Source: an uncultured Christensenellaceae bacterium (GTDB lineage: Bacteria; Bacillota; Clostridia; Christensenellales; Borkfalkiaceae). Taken from it: a stretch of 29,651 nt of DNA. Location: positions 1-29,651 of the forward strand of contig CAJUJF010000020.1 of NCBI GenBank assembly GCA_910586825.1, read 5' to 3'. Both the position numbers and the translations under genes were made by a program. The notes under the pieces are model-generated. The model saw nothing but the letters and a program-made list of their open reading frames with translations. It was not told the DNA's origin and ran no database searches. The first letter of the stretch is position 1; every line of letters begins with the position of its first letter. This document shows, piece by piece, positions 1 through 8,487 of this stretch.

Positions 1-1413
1 TTGAACGTGACGAAGACGAGCAACGGCTATTACGCGATGCTGTCGTGGGAGATCGGTGCGTTGAAGCTGGAAGTGCCGGAAGCGCCGTCGGAGGACGTGG
101 TGTTCAACGCGCAGGAGAATCCGAATCTGTTGGAGTTGCTGTTCGCGGACAACGAATTTATCTGGAACAACTGGTCGGACTATTTCAGCGTGAGTGTGAC
201 GTATACGGAACCGGATCATCTGTTCGGGGATCCTGAGACGCTGGTAGACGAGAACGGGAATCCGATCTTAACGGCGGCGAACGCGGGGAACTACACGCTT
301 ACGTTCACGCTTTTGGACGAGAACAACGTGATGTGGAAGGACGAGACGGTGACGCCGAAGCAGATCGCGTTGGAAGTGAAGCCGTTCGAGATCAAAGTGA
401 CGGGCTGGGGGAGTAATCATCAGCCGCTGTTCGACGGTGAAGTACCGAGCGAATACTACGAACGGATCGCGACGTACGTGGATCCGGAGACGGGAGAAGA
501 GAAGCCGACGACGAGCACGTCTGGATTCGATATCAAATACCGGGTCCGGATCAAAGTAAAAGAAGAGTACGCGGGGAACGTAACGCTGAGTTACGGAGAG
601 GGAGTAGACGAGGTACACGAGTTTACGAACAAGAACCAACTGCCGCCGAACACGACGAAAGTGAATATTCCGACGCTGACGACGAAAGAGCTGACGTTCA
701 ACGGAAGCGAACAGAGTATAGAAGTGAAGGGATTCACGGAAGTGAGTAAGCAGGTGATCGAGGTATACGTGACGGAAGGCGGAGAATACGCGGACGGAGT
801 ATTGCGGTTCAAGAACGCGGGCGAGTATACGGTGACGATGAAGATCAAAGACGGAGCGAACGCGGTATGGCAGAGCGCGGACGAGACGTATAACGAGACG
901 AAAGTGACGGTGACGTACACGGTGAGTGTATCGAAGGCGCGGATCGAAGCGAGCTGGGAGCAGAAGAGCAAGAAGGAAGCGCCGAAGCTGTCGGTGCCGG
1001 AAGGCTGGGATGCGGAAGTGTTCGCGGGATTGATCGAGTACGTGTATACGGACGCGGAAGGGAAGAAGTTGTTGCCGGAAGAACTGAACACTGGCGCAGG
1101 ATATAAGGTCACTGCAAAGCTGAAAGGAGAGAACGTAGAGAACGCGGAGTTCGTGGTAGAAGAGAACGGAGAGCAGGTGACGTGCGCGACGGTGGAGACG
1201 GAGTTTGAAATCAAGCTGTCGAGCAACGCTTTGAACGAACTGTTCGGACTGCCGGACGATTTCCCGCTGTGGCAGATCATCGTGATCACGGTATGCCTGA
1301 TTCTGTTCATCATCTTCATGATCCTGACGGCGAAGAAAAGGAAGGAGAAGAAGGAAGCGGAAGAGGAGATGAAAAAGTACCGGGAGGACATGGAAGAACT
1401 CTCCGAAGAATAA
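1..1413 (+). CDS. Surface protein with Ig-like repeats and C-terminal membrane anchor (5' end outside window)
   Basis: The frame is open from the first base, so the 470 visible residues are probably the C-terminal part of a longer exported protein; the leading TTG is not a convincing start. Residues 1 to about 410 form beta-rich repeats of the bacterial Ig-like/YDG-like kind, each ending in a strand like NAGNYTLTF or NAGEYTVTM, spaced by Thr/Val/Glu-rich sequence. A hydrophobic segment at about residues 424-443 (starting WQIIVITV) is followed by a short, highly charged Lys/Glu tail, which indicates a single-pass anchor with a cytosolic C-terminus instead of an LPXTG sortase signal. Codon use is very biased (Thr almost always ACG, Ala GCG), which opens long meaningless antisense frames. 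No enzymatic domain is visible. The role is probably structural or adhesive, but this is not established. Confidence 0.8.
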   Translation: MNVTKTSNGYYAMLSWEIGALKLEVPEAPSEDVVFNAQENPNLLELLFADNEFIWNNWSDYFSVSVTYTEPDHLFGDPETLVDENGNPILTAANAGNYTLTFTLLDENNVMWKDETVTPKQIALEVKPFEIKVTGWGSNHQPLFDGEVPSEYYERIATYVDPETGEEKPTTSTSGFDIKYRVRIKVKEEYAGNVTLSYGEGVDEVHEFTNKNQLPPNTTKVNIPTLTTKELTFNGSEQSIEVKGFTEVSKQVIEVYVTEGGEYADGVLRFKNAGEYTVTMKIKDGANAVWQSADETYNETKVTVTYTVSVSKARIEASWEQKSKKEAPKLSVPEGWDAEVFAGLIEYVYTDAEGKKLLPEELNTGAGYKVTAKLKGENVENAEFVVEENGEQVTCATVETEFEIKLSSNALNELFGLPDDFPLWQIIVITVCLILFIIFMILTAKKRKEKKEAEEEMKKYREDMEELSEE

Positions 1414-1423
1414 CCGGAAAAGG

Positions 1424-1457
1424 AACCCCGCGGTCGATATTTCGTCCGCGGGGTTTT
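1424..1457 (+). terminator. Rho-independent terminator of the surface protein gene
   Basis: A perfect 10-bp GC-rich stem (1424-1433 pairs with 1446-1455) with a 12-nt loop is followed by a short T stretch, and starts 11 nt after the stop codon. The stem can be extended with cggaaaa/ttttccg around a two-base bulge. Confidence 0.8.
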
Positions 1458-1503
1458 CCGTTGATATCAAGGGACGGGTTGCGAAACGCGCCCGCATTGC
1501 AGT

Positions 1504-1544
1504 AAAAAAGCGCCTTCGTATTCGATCACAGCAGGCGCTTTTTT
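1504..1544. terminator. Bidirectional terminator between convergent genes
   Basis: A perfect 12-bp stem (1504-1515 with 1533-1544) carries A6 on the left and T8 on the right, so it can end transcription in both directions. It lies between the plus-strand surface protein gene and the minus-strand SGNH lipoprotein gene, whose stop is at 1556-1558. Confidence 0.88.
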
Positions 1545-1555
1545 TTATCGATTTT

Positions 1556-3136
1556 TTAAATACGATCCATGAAATATTTTACGAACAGAGGCGTCCAGCC
1601 GGCGGAGTAACCGTCGATTGTCGGATGAATGTCGTCGCTCCAAAAATGGGCATAGCTCTTATATTTGGCGTGGAACAGATCGAGCGGTTCGATATTCCAT
1701 TTCTCGCATATCTTTTGAAAATCGCCGTTTACGTAATTTTCGTATGCGGCTTTAAAACCCCAGCCGTTGCGCACCGCCCCCACGTAGAACACGACTTTCA
1801 CGGAAGGACACCGTTCTTTGGCGTAGGCGATAATATATTGGATTGCGCCCGATATGGTTTTCGTATCGAAGTCTTCGGACTTCGTTCCTTCCTGTACGGT
1901 GCCGAGAGGCTTTCCTTGCGAGAAGTCGTTCGTGCTGAGCTGTACTACGAGATAATCGGGTTTTTCGGCGAAGTCGAGCGCGCCGTTTTTCAGTCGCTGC
2001 ACGTAGGAAGAACTTCCGTTGTCTACGAGCGTCGTTCCGGAGACCGCTTCTTTGGAATAGGGGTTGCCCGTGATCTTATGCATGATATCGCCGAACGCGA
2101 CACCGCCCGAAGCGGAGCCGTAGGTAATGGAAGAGCCGAGGTAGAAAATCCTTTTGCCTGCCAAAGGGTGAGACAACAGCCGTTTATATCCCTTCGGCGC
2201 GGAAGTTTTGACGGAAAAATTGCTGATTTTCGAGTTGCACGCAAAGCCGTCGATGCCGATGTTCGTCATTTCGACATAGTCCTGCGCAAACACGGTGCGG
2301 ATCAGCTCGTTTAAGTTCCGCGAATCCGCTTCGGGGTCGCCCAGCCAGTTGGCGTTCGCTTGGTTGAAGTTGATATCCGTCATGGTCATTTTTTCGCCGC
2401 CGTCCAGGGAAAGATAATAGATCCCGTCCTCGTAACTGAAAACGTATCTGTGTTCCGTGCCGAATACGTTGTCCGATCCCGTGACGGAAGCGTCGAGTTT
2501 CCAGCCGTAATTGACGTATACGGTGTTCATTCTCACGCCGATATAGACCATTCCGCTCGTTTTATTGGCGCCGATGTACGCTCTTCCGAATTCGGTGAAA
2601 GCGTTTCCGGCAAACAGTTGCGCGCCCGTAGCCGATCCCGTAAGCAAAGCGCCCGTGACGTCGATTTCCCACGAGGCGTCCTCGCCGACGGGCAGAACGA
2701 CGCTTTCGTTCAAACGAAGCACCGCGTTGTTCATCGTCAGGGCGGCGTTTTCCGTCTGCGCGGAACCTGCCGTTACGTTGCCCTTAAAGATTCCGTTTTC
2801 GATCAATTTATATTCCAGCATTTCTTCTTTCGGCTCTTCCTGTCCTTCGGTAAGCTGTTTGAGCCAAGCCAGCCATTCCGCTTCCGTACCCGTGTAGTCG
2901 GGGTTATCCTCTTTCCAAAGTTCGAAGGCGGTTTTTTGTTCGGGTTTTTCGGGCTGTTCGGGCGCGGGATTCACCTGTATATCCGTTTTCACGCCGTCCA
3001 CGTAAACGTAACCGTCCTGCACGGTCACAACGGGCGCTTTTTGTTCGCCGCCGGCAGAGCCGCAACCTGCGCCGAGGGCGATCGTTCCCGCCAGGACGAG
3101 CGCAAGGGGCAGAGTAAACCGTTTTTTCTTCATCAT
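1556..3136 (-). CDS. SGNH/GDSL-family esterase-like lipoprotein
   Basis: The 526-residue protein starts with a lipoprotein signal (lipobox LGAGC, lipid Cys25), so it should sit on the outer face of the membrane. An acidic/proline linker follows (about 55-105), including a segment resembling the GTEAEWLAWLK module that often precedes tail-like or surface domains. A beta-rich region of concanavalin-like character spans about 110-315, and a C-terminal SGNH hydrolase domain about 325-526. Visible catalytic blocks are GSSITYG (nucleophile Ser336), STND (Asn403) and DDIHP (Asp501 and His504). SGNH enzymes hydrolyse esters, often acetyl groups on polysaccharides; deacetylation of the locus substrate is an inference. 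Two adjacent ATGs fit the AAGGAAGG ribosome site; the upstream one is used here. The gene has its own promoter and lies downstream of the AraC gene in the same direction. Confidence 0.88.
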   Translation of the reverse strand: MMKKKRFTLPLALVLAGTIALGAGCGSAGGEQKAPVVTVQDGYVYVDGVKTDIQVNPAPEQPEKPEQKTAFELWKEDNPDYTGTEAEWLAWLKQLTEGQEEPKEEMLEYKLIENGIFKGNVTAGSAQTENAALTMNNAVLRLNESVVLPVGEDASWEIDVTGALLTGSATGAQLFAGNAFTEFGRAYIGANKTSGMVYIGVRMNTVYVNYGWKLDASVTGSDNVFGTEHRYVFSYEDGIYYLSLDGGEKMTMTDINFNQANANWLGDPEADSRNLNELIRTVFAQDYVEMTNIGIDGFACNSKISNFSVKTSAPKGYKRLLSHPLAGKRIFYLGSSITYGSASGGVAFGDIMHKITGNPYSKEAVSGTTLVDNGSSSYVQRLKNGALDFAEKPDYLVVQLSTNDFSQGKPLGTVQEGTKSEDFDTKTISGAIQYIIAYAKERCPSVKVVFYVGAVRNGWGFKAAYENYVNGDFQKICEKWNIEPLDLFHAKYKSYAHFWSDDIHPTIDGYSAGWTPLFVKYFMDRI

Positions 3137-3169
3137 CTGACCTTCCTTATTATAAAGTCGCTTGCCGTA

Positions 3170-3198
3170 ATTTTAGCGGAGGAGGGACGGAAAGTCAA
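3170..3198 (-). promoter_or_regulatory. Sigma-A-type promoter for the SGNH lipoprotein
   Basis: On the minus strand TTGACT (3198-3193) and TAAAAT (3175-3170) are separated by exactly 17 nt, about 35 nt upstream of the start codon. The gap between the AraC gene and this gene has only a weak hairpin, so read-through from the regulator is also possible. Confidence 0.6.
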
Positions 3199-3275
3199 TA
3201 TGCAAAGAAAATACGAATACAAATGCACACGAAACAGCTATAAAATTCTCACGGCATAAACGCCGCGATCGTGTT

Positions 3276-4142
3276 TTAAGTGAGGAGTTTGCGGAACTTG
3301 GAAGGCGAAACGCCGATTTTCCGTTTGAATAATCCCGAAAAATAGTGTTCGTCGGCAAAACAGAGTTTCTCGCTGATTTCTTTGACCGACATGTTGGAAT
3401 TGTGCAGCATCAGCTTTGCGCGGGAAAGTTTTTTGTTTAAGTAGTAATGATAGGGGGCCATGCCGTACATCGCTTTGAATTCCCGCGTCAGGATCATTTT
3501 GGAAACAAAGAGCCGTTTCGTGAGTTCCTCGATCGTAAGATTGTCGAAGATGGCGTTGTCGAGGATCTCCTTCGCGCGGGCGACGAGGGCGTGATTGCCC
3601 TCCGGTCGATATAAGCGCGCGGCGATCTTATTCAGAACGTTCATGAGTACGCTCGCGACGTTCGCCCATTCCTCGTCGTTGATGCGGCTCCCGAAGTTGG
3701 CGATTTCCATCAAGCGGACGAAGTCTTCTTTACAATCCGGCGCGTGAAACACGTATTTCCCGTCTAAGTGGTAATCCATCTGAATTTTCGCAAAGGTGTC
3801 GCTGTAAAAATTGCACCAGATTTTGCAGTAAGGCTGTTCGGGATCGGCGCGATAGCTGTGTTTGCTTTCCGGCGGCAGAATATAAATGTCGTCCGGTTCC
3901 AGACGATACTCTTTCCCGTCGATCGAAAGGACGCCCTTTCCCGACACGATGTATTCTATGACGTGGTAATCGGAGCGCTCGCGCGAAATGAAATAATCCT
4001 TGTCGGGGTGCGTGATTCCGATCGCCTCGATATTGAAAGGATATTCCATGTTTCCGCCGAACAAATGCTTTTGTTCCAGATTCAGATTGCCGTAAATGAT
4101 GTTTTTAAAAGGATCGATCTGACGGTTGGTTTGTTGTGCCAA
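3276..4142 (-). CDS. AraC-family transcriptional regulator
   Basis: The 288-residue protein has an N-terminal cupin-like sugar-sensing domain (about 20-150, with the usual GxGxLxxDGKEYxLxPDDIYILPP pattern, here around residues 68-92). The C-terminal AraC-type double helix-turn-helix (about 190-288) includes the first helix set around LTIEELTKRLFVSK and the terminal FADEHYFSGLFKRKIGVSPSKFR signature. The start is TTG at 4142-4140: GAGGAA lies about 7 nt upstream and no in-frame ATG occurs before residue 32. It is divergent from the secreted GH31 gene with overlapping promoters, so it is the likely ligand-responsive regulator of the plus-strand glycan locus. The effector sugar cannot be read from sequence. 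Confidence 0.92.
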   Translation of the reverse strand: MAQQTNRQIDPFKNIIYGNLNLEQKHLFGGNMEYPFNIEAIGITHPDKDYFISRERSDYHVIEYIVSGKGVLSIDGKEYRLEPDDIYILPPESKHSYRADPEQPYCKIWCNFYSDTFAKIQMDYHLDGKYVFHAPDCKEDFVRLMEIANFGSRINDEEWANVASVLMNVLNKIAARLYRPEGNHALVARAKEILDNAIFDNLTIEELTKRLFVSKMILTREFKAMYGMAPYHYYLNKKLSRAKLMLHNSNMSVKEISEKLCFADEHYFSGLFKRKIGVSPSKFRKLLT

Positions 4143-4202
4143 AATGTTTTCCTCACTGATTTTTTATTTACGAATCCTCACTTATTTGCTTATAATTACC
4201 TA

Positions 4203-4230
4203 TTGTCAAAAACGAAATTTGGATTATAAT
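4203..4230 (+). promoter_or_regulatory. Promoter for the GH31-led gene cluster
   Basis: TTGTCA (4203-4208) and a perfect TATAAT (4225-4230) are spaced by 16 nt; the expected transcript start near 4237 gives an 80-nt leader before the ATG at 4317. The -10 box is the left arm of the inverted repeat TATAAT-GAT-ATTATA. Confidence 0.6.
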
Positions 4231-4233
4231 GAT

Positions 4234-4262
4234 ATTATAGCATATTAGCGTGAAAAGTACAA
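4234..4262 (-). promoter_or_regulatory. Divergent promoter for the AraC regulator
   Basis: On the minus strand TTGTAC (4262-4257) and TATAAT (4239-4234) are 17 nt apart. The expected start near 4227 gives about an 85-nt leader before the TTG start. It overlaps the plus-strand promoter, with only three bases between the two -10 boxes. Confidence 0.55.
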
Positions 4263-4316
4263 CAATTTTTTTCGAAACAAAAATGATAGAAATTATCAAT
4301 ATGGAGGTAAGAAAGT

Positions 4317-7300
4317 ATGAAGAGGGCGGCTGGAAGTGTGAAATGCGTTGCCATAGCGCTTTTAAGCGTATTTATGGTGTTCTTGCTGATTTGTTCGGCT
4401 TTTGCACCCGTGCTAAGTGTGTTTTCGTTCACGTTTGCACGCGCCGAGGAAGTGGTGTCGGTAGACGATAGCGACGGATCGAAAAAGTATATCGTCAACG
4501 ATACCGTGCGGATCACGCCTCTTTCCGATACCGTTGTCCGTATCGAGGAGAAGGGAAAGAAAGGCTTCGAGGACAGAGATACTTTTTATGTGCTCGGACG
4601 CGAAGATTTCGAAGCGCCCGAATCCTCTTACGCCGTCGTAGGCGAAGAAATCCGGATCGCGGCAGGTTCTTACCTCGTGCACGTGCCGCAGACGGCGAGA
4701 GAACTCTCCGGCGTGTACGTGACGGACGCAAACGGATTTACGCTCTATAAATACAACGGCGTGAGTCTTCCGAACACCTATCTGCCTTCGCCTTCCGACG
4801 ATCTGCGCGGCTGGTATTTTTCGGATAATCCGCGCATCGTGCCCGGCGACAACGGATATTCGGTGCTGGAAGAAGAAATCGAACTCAACGGTTGGGACTT
4901 CGAGAACGAAGCGCCCGACGTTTACGTGTTTGTTCCCGAAAATTACGCGGGGTTCTGCGAGGACTTCGTAACGCTTACGGGCAAGAGCAATCTCGTCGAT
5001 CTTAAAAATCTCGGATTCTGGGATTCGCGCTGGTACGTGTACGACGACGTTACGGCGCTGAAACAGATTCAGGACTATCTCGACAGAGGTTACAGCATCG
5101 ACATGCTCGTTATCGATACGAATTGGAGAAAAGGCGACGTCAATCAGACGCCCGGTATGGACCCCGCGGTGGGCGGCATGGGTTACGAGATCGACGAAAA
5201 TCTCTTCCCCAACATGACGGAGTTTCTGGAAAAAGCGCACGAAATGGGCGTCAATGTGATTTTTAACGATCACCCCGAACCCAGCGAAGGGACGACGAAC
5301 GGTCTTGACAAAGACGAAATAGAATTCCGCAGCGACAACTTGAAGCTGATCCTCTCTTACGGACTGGATATGTGGTGGTACGACCGCAACTGGCATACCG
5401 CGCTCAATTCTCCCGATCAGGATCTTTCCGTGTTCGCTTGGGGAATGTACGCGTTCCAGTTTATCGAAAACGAATACTATGAAGAGCTTTCCGAACAGGA
5501 ACTCGAAGAGTTCGCCCGCCGCGCGATCATCATGGGCAACGTGGACGGCTGTCTGCACGGAAATTGGAAATACGCTTCCGATCTCTCTTCTCACAGATAT
5601 ACCATTCAGTGGACGGGTGACATCGGCGTAGACGAACATGCGCTCGCGCTTGAAATCCGCGATTCCATTTACGGCAGCGTGGAGAACGGGATCCCGTACG
5701 TCAGTTCGGATATCGGCGGACATACCTCCGCGGTCACCGACGACATGTACGCCCGCTGGATCCAGTACGGCGCGCTCAGCACGATCTGCCGCGTGCACTG
5801 CACGCACGAAGTGTATTGCCATCAGGAAGGCAGAATGCCCTGGCTGTTCGGCGACACTGCGGAAGAAGTTACCAAAGAATACGTCGGCATGAAGTATAAT
5901 CTGATGCCCACCTATTACGCGCTTGCGGCGGAAAACGCAAACACGGGACTTCCCATTTTGCGCCGCCTCGATATCGCCTATCCCCAATATCGGGAAGCGT
6001 CGCGGAACGACGAATTTTTGCTGGGCGACGGCATCATCGTTGCGCCCATCAACGAAGCTTATATCAAGACGGGCTTCGACGACGGATTCTTTACGCACAG
6101 CGACGGCGGCGTCGTCAAAAACGGACTGCTCGGCAGCTATTATTCCAACAGAGACTGTGCTGGCGAACCCGTTTACCGGAAAGCGGACACCGACTTCGTG
6201 CTCGATTGGGGGCTTGCGGGACCGAAAGGGCTTCCCGCCGACAATTTCTCGATCGAATGGAAGGGTAACTTTAAAGTCGGCGATACCGATATGAAGTTCT
6301 CCTTCTTCGCGGATGACAGAGTGCAGGTCAGAATCGACAACAAGACGGTTGTAAACAGTTACAACGAAGATAAACAGGAAAACGAGTACGACGTGCTGTT
6401 CGAGACGGATTACTATAAGGCGGGAAGCACGCACACGATCGAGATCAGATACGTGGAAGAGGGCAACAATGCGCACTTCTATATGTACGGCATGGAGAAG
6501 CCGACGAAAGGCGCTTCCTACTGTTACGACAGCCGCGAAGTATTCCTTCCCGACGGAACCTGGATCGACGTATGGTCGGGCAAAGAATATCAGGGACCGT
6601 ACACTTATACGGTGACGCACCCGCTTGAAACTTCTCCCATTTTCGTCAGAAAGGGTTCGCTTGCGGTGCTTGCGCCCGACATGAAGAATTTGAACGAAAA
6701 GGATTGGAGCGAACTTACGCTGGACGCGTATCCCTCCGCAAGCCTCGCCGAAACGACGCTCTACGAGGACGACACGGTCACGCAGGCCTATAAATTCGGC
6801 AACTATCGCACGACCAAGATCTCGGCGGAAGCGGTGGACGGAAAGTACACCATCCGGATCGGCAAAGCGGTCGGCGAGTTCGAGGGAAAAAAGGCGTTTA
6901 AAGACCGGAAGTGGAACGTTCGCCTGCACGCGTTTGAAGAACTCGGCGAAGTGAAGAGCGTCACCGTAAACGGAAAGCGCGTTACGGGCATGCGCTATTA
7001 TTCGCGCGACAACGCGGCGTCTCCCTTCTCCTTCTCGGGCGCTTCCGCGGATACGGCGGTTTACGAGTTCTCTTTCTCCGGCAATATCGAAAAAGAAACG
7101 ACGGTGGTCGTGGAGTTTGCGAATAATTCCGCGCTCGCGACCTTTGCGAAGAACGCGCAATACGACGCAACCGCCGCGAATTTCAACGTTGCGGTCGCGG
7201 ACGGCGTGAAAGACTATATTAATCTCGACAACTCCGCTTACGACGACTGGGCGTACTTCGGAAACGAAACGGCGCGCAAGGGCGGCGCGAAGCACCTGAT

Positions 7301-8360
7301 CGGCGAACTGACGAGCGATTTCGAACTGTACGCTTCCCAGAACGCGGCGATTCAGGCGGATTGGACGAACGGCGAAGGCGTCGCGCTCGGCGAGGGCGTT
7401 TCCCGCGGGATCACCGGTCAGGTAGACGTCAACGTTGCGCTGAAAGTGAACAAGGGCGCGGCGAAAATGTATACGCTCTATCTCGTGAGCGAGCAGTGCG
7501 TGGGAAAACTCACCGTGCGCGACAGAGCGGGCAACGTGAGAACGATCATACTCGACGACGAGAACGAAAAGCTCAGCGCGAGCGGAAATCTGAACAACAA
7601 CTTCAACGGCAAAACGACGAGAAAAGTCACGATCGCCGTTTCGGCGGAAGAGGATACGGAAATTTACGTGCGTTACAGCGTGCACTCTTCCAGAAAAGAC
7701 GCGGGCGCCGGCACGGGTTCCGCGGCGAGAGTGGGGATCAGCGCGGTCGTCTGCGGCAACGCGGCGGCGGAGGACTCCGTTCTTACGATGCCCGAACTTC
7801 CCCGCACGGAACTGACGCAGGAAACGCTGCCTTCTTCGGTAAACCTTTCCGAATCCGACAAGGGCGAAGTGCTCGATTGGTACAAGGCGAATTACGGCGA
7901 CGACGGCGAAGTGTACAAGAAGGACGGCGAAGCCATTCGTTCGGTCGCTTATACGGAGGCCAACCGCTTCGGCGATTTCAAGTCTTCCGTTTCGTGGACG
8001 GACGGCGAGGGCGAGACGGTCTGTATCGGCACCTCGAACGGTTTCCACACGAACAGCAACGGCAATATCGAAATCGTGTTTAACGTCGACGAGAATACCG
8101 ACTACATCGTTCTGTACGTGGGCGCGTGGAACAGCGGCAACCAGATCACCGTTTACGACTACAACGGCACGATGAAGGGGAACACCTCGTTCACGGCGGG
8201 CGGCGATTCGGTCTGCAAGAAAGTCGTGATTCCCGTTAATGTGACGGGAAAGACCAGAATCAAAGTCGTCATCGCTTCGACGGGCGCGCACGACGGCGGC
8301 AACGCTTCCGTCTCCGCCGTACAGGTGATCGGCACGCTTCCGGAAGAAAAGCGCAACTGA
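4317..8360 (+). CDS. Secreted GH31-family alpha-glycosidase with PA14-like insert and two C-terminal accessory modules
   Basis: The 1347-residue protein has a long Sec signal peptide, probably cut after ARA (residue 43). A GH31 N-terminal beta-sandwich (about 50-220) and TIM barrel (about 230-590) follow. The expected nucleophile is Asp356 in WWYDRNW, the expected acid/base is Asp435 in HRYTIQWTGDI, and Asp465 in SSDIGGH matches the conserved sugar-binding Asp of GH31. A PA14-like beta domain (about 602-728) is inserted before the C-terminal sandwich. Two further beta-rich modules (about 965-1150 and 1174-1347) resemble those repeated in the next gene. No lipobox or cell-wall anchor is seen, so it is secreted or held by its accessory modules. 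GH31 covers alpha-glucosidases, xylosidases, galactosidases, sulfoquinovosidases and N-acetylgalactosaminidases; specificity is not assigned. GGAGGT lies 8 nt before the ATG. Confidence 0.9.
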   Translation: MKRAAGSVKCVAIALLSVFMVFLLICSAFAPVLSVFSFTFARAEEVVSVDDSDGSKKYIVNDTVRITPLSDTVVRIEEKGKKGFEDRDTFYVLGREDFEAPESSYAVVGEEIRIAAGSYLVHVPQTARELSGVYVTDANGFTLYKYNGVSLPNTYLPSPSDDLRGWYFSDNPRIVPGDNGYSVLEEEIELNGWDFENEAPDVYVFVPENYAGFCEDFVTLTGKSNLVDLKNLGFWDSRWYVYDDVTALKQIQDYLDRGYSIDMLVIDTNWRKGDVNQTPGMDPAVGGMGYEIDENLFPNMTEFLEKAHEMGVNVIFNDHPEPSEGTTNGLDKDEIEFRSDNLKLILSYGLDMWWYDRNWHTALNSPDQDLSVFAWGMYAFQFIENEYYEELSEQELEEFARRAIIMGNVDGCLHGNWKYASDLSSHRYTIQWTGDIGVDEHALALEIRDSIYGSVENGIPYVSSDIGGHTSAVTDDMYARWIQYGALSTICRVHCTHEVYCHQEGRMPWLFGDTAEEVTKEYVGMKYNLMPTYYALAAENANTGLPILRRLDIAYPQYREASRNDEFLLGDGIIVAPINEAYIKTGFDDGFFTHSDGGVVKNGLLGSYYSNRDCAGEPVYRKADTDFVLDWGLAGPKGLPADNFSIEWKGNFKVGDTDMKFSFFADDRVQVRIDNKTVVNSYNEDKQENEYDVLFETDYYKAGSTHTIEIRYVEEGNNAHFYMYGMEKPTKGASYCYDSREVFLPDGTWIDVWSGKEYQGPYTYTVTHPLETSPIFVRKGSLAVLAPDMKNLNEKDWSELTLDAYPSASLAETTLYEDDTVTQAYKFGNYRTTKISAEAVDGKYTIRIGKAVGEFEGKKAFKDRKWNVRLHAFEELGEVKSVTVNGKRVTGMRYYSRDNAASPFSFSGASADTAVYEFSFSGNIEKETTVVVEFANNSALATFAKNAQYDATAANFNVAVADGVKDYINLDNSAYDDWAYFGNETARKGGAKHLIGELTSDFELYASQNAAIQADWTNGEGVALGEGVSRGITGQVDVNVALKVNKGAAKMYTLYLVSEQCVGKLTVRDRAGNVRTIILDDENEKLSASGNLNNNFNGKTTRKVTIAVSAEEDTEIYVRYSVHSSRKDAGAGTGSAARVGISAVVCGNAAAEDSVLTMPELPRTELTQETLPSSVNLSESDKGEVLDWYKANYGDDGEVYKKDGEAIRSVAYTEANRFGDFKSSVSWTDGEGETVCIGTSNGFHTNSNGNIEIVFNVDENTDYIVLYVGAWNSGNQITVYDYNGTMKGNTSFTAGGDSVCKKVVIPVNVTGKTRIKVVIASTGAHDGGNASVSAVQVIGTLPEEKRN

Positions 8361-8385
8361 GGATCTGCCCGCAGAGGGCTGAAAA

Positions 8386-8426
8386 ATCATTCCGAACCGT
8401 AAACGCGTTTTACGGTTCGGAATGAT
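8386..8426. other. Perfect 18-bp intergenic hairpin
   Basis: Positions 8386-8403 and 8409-8426 are perfect inverted repeats around a 5-nt loop, in the 127-nt gap after the secreted GH31 gene. The hairpin lacks a T tract, so it may be an mRNA-processing or stability element, or a weak terminator. Confidence 0.65.
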
Positions 8427-8487
8427 GTCGGCATTTTAAAAGCTTCTTTGCGGAAATAAATTTGAAAATAAAATCGGGAGGAAATTT

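Noticed and set aside
268..1497. Minus-strand frame of 409 codons opposite the first surface protein
   Set aside because: Same codon-bias artefact; it crosses the terminator hairpin region and has Arg-rich low-complexity sequence.
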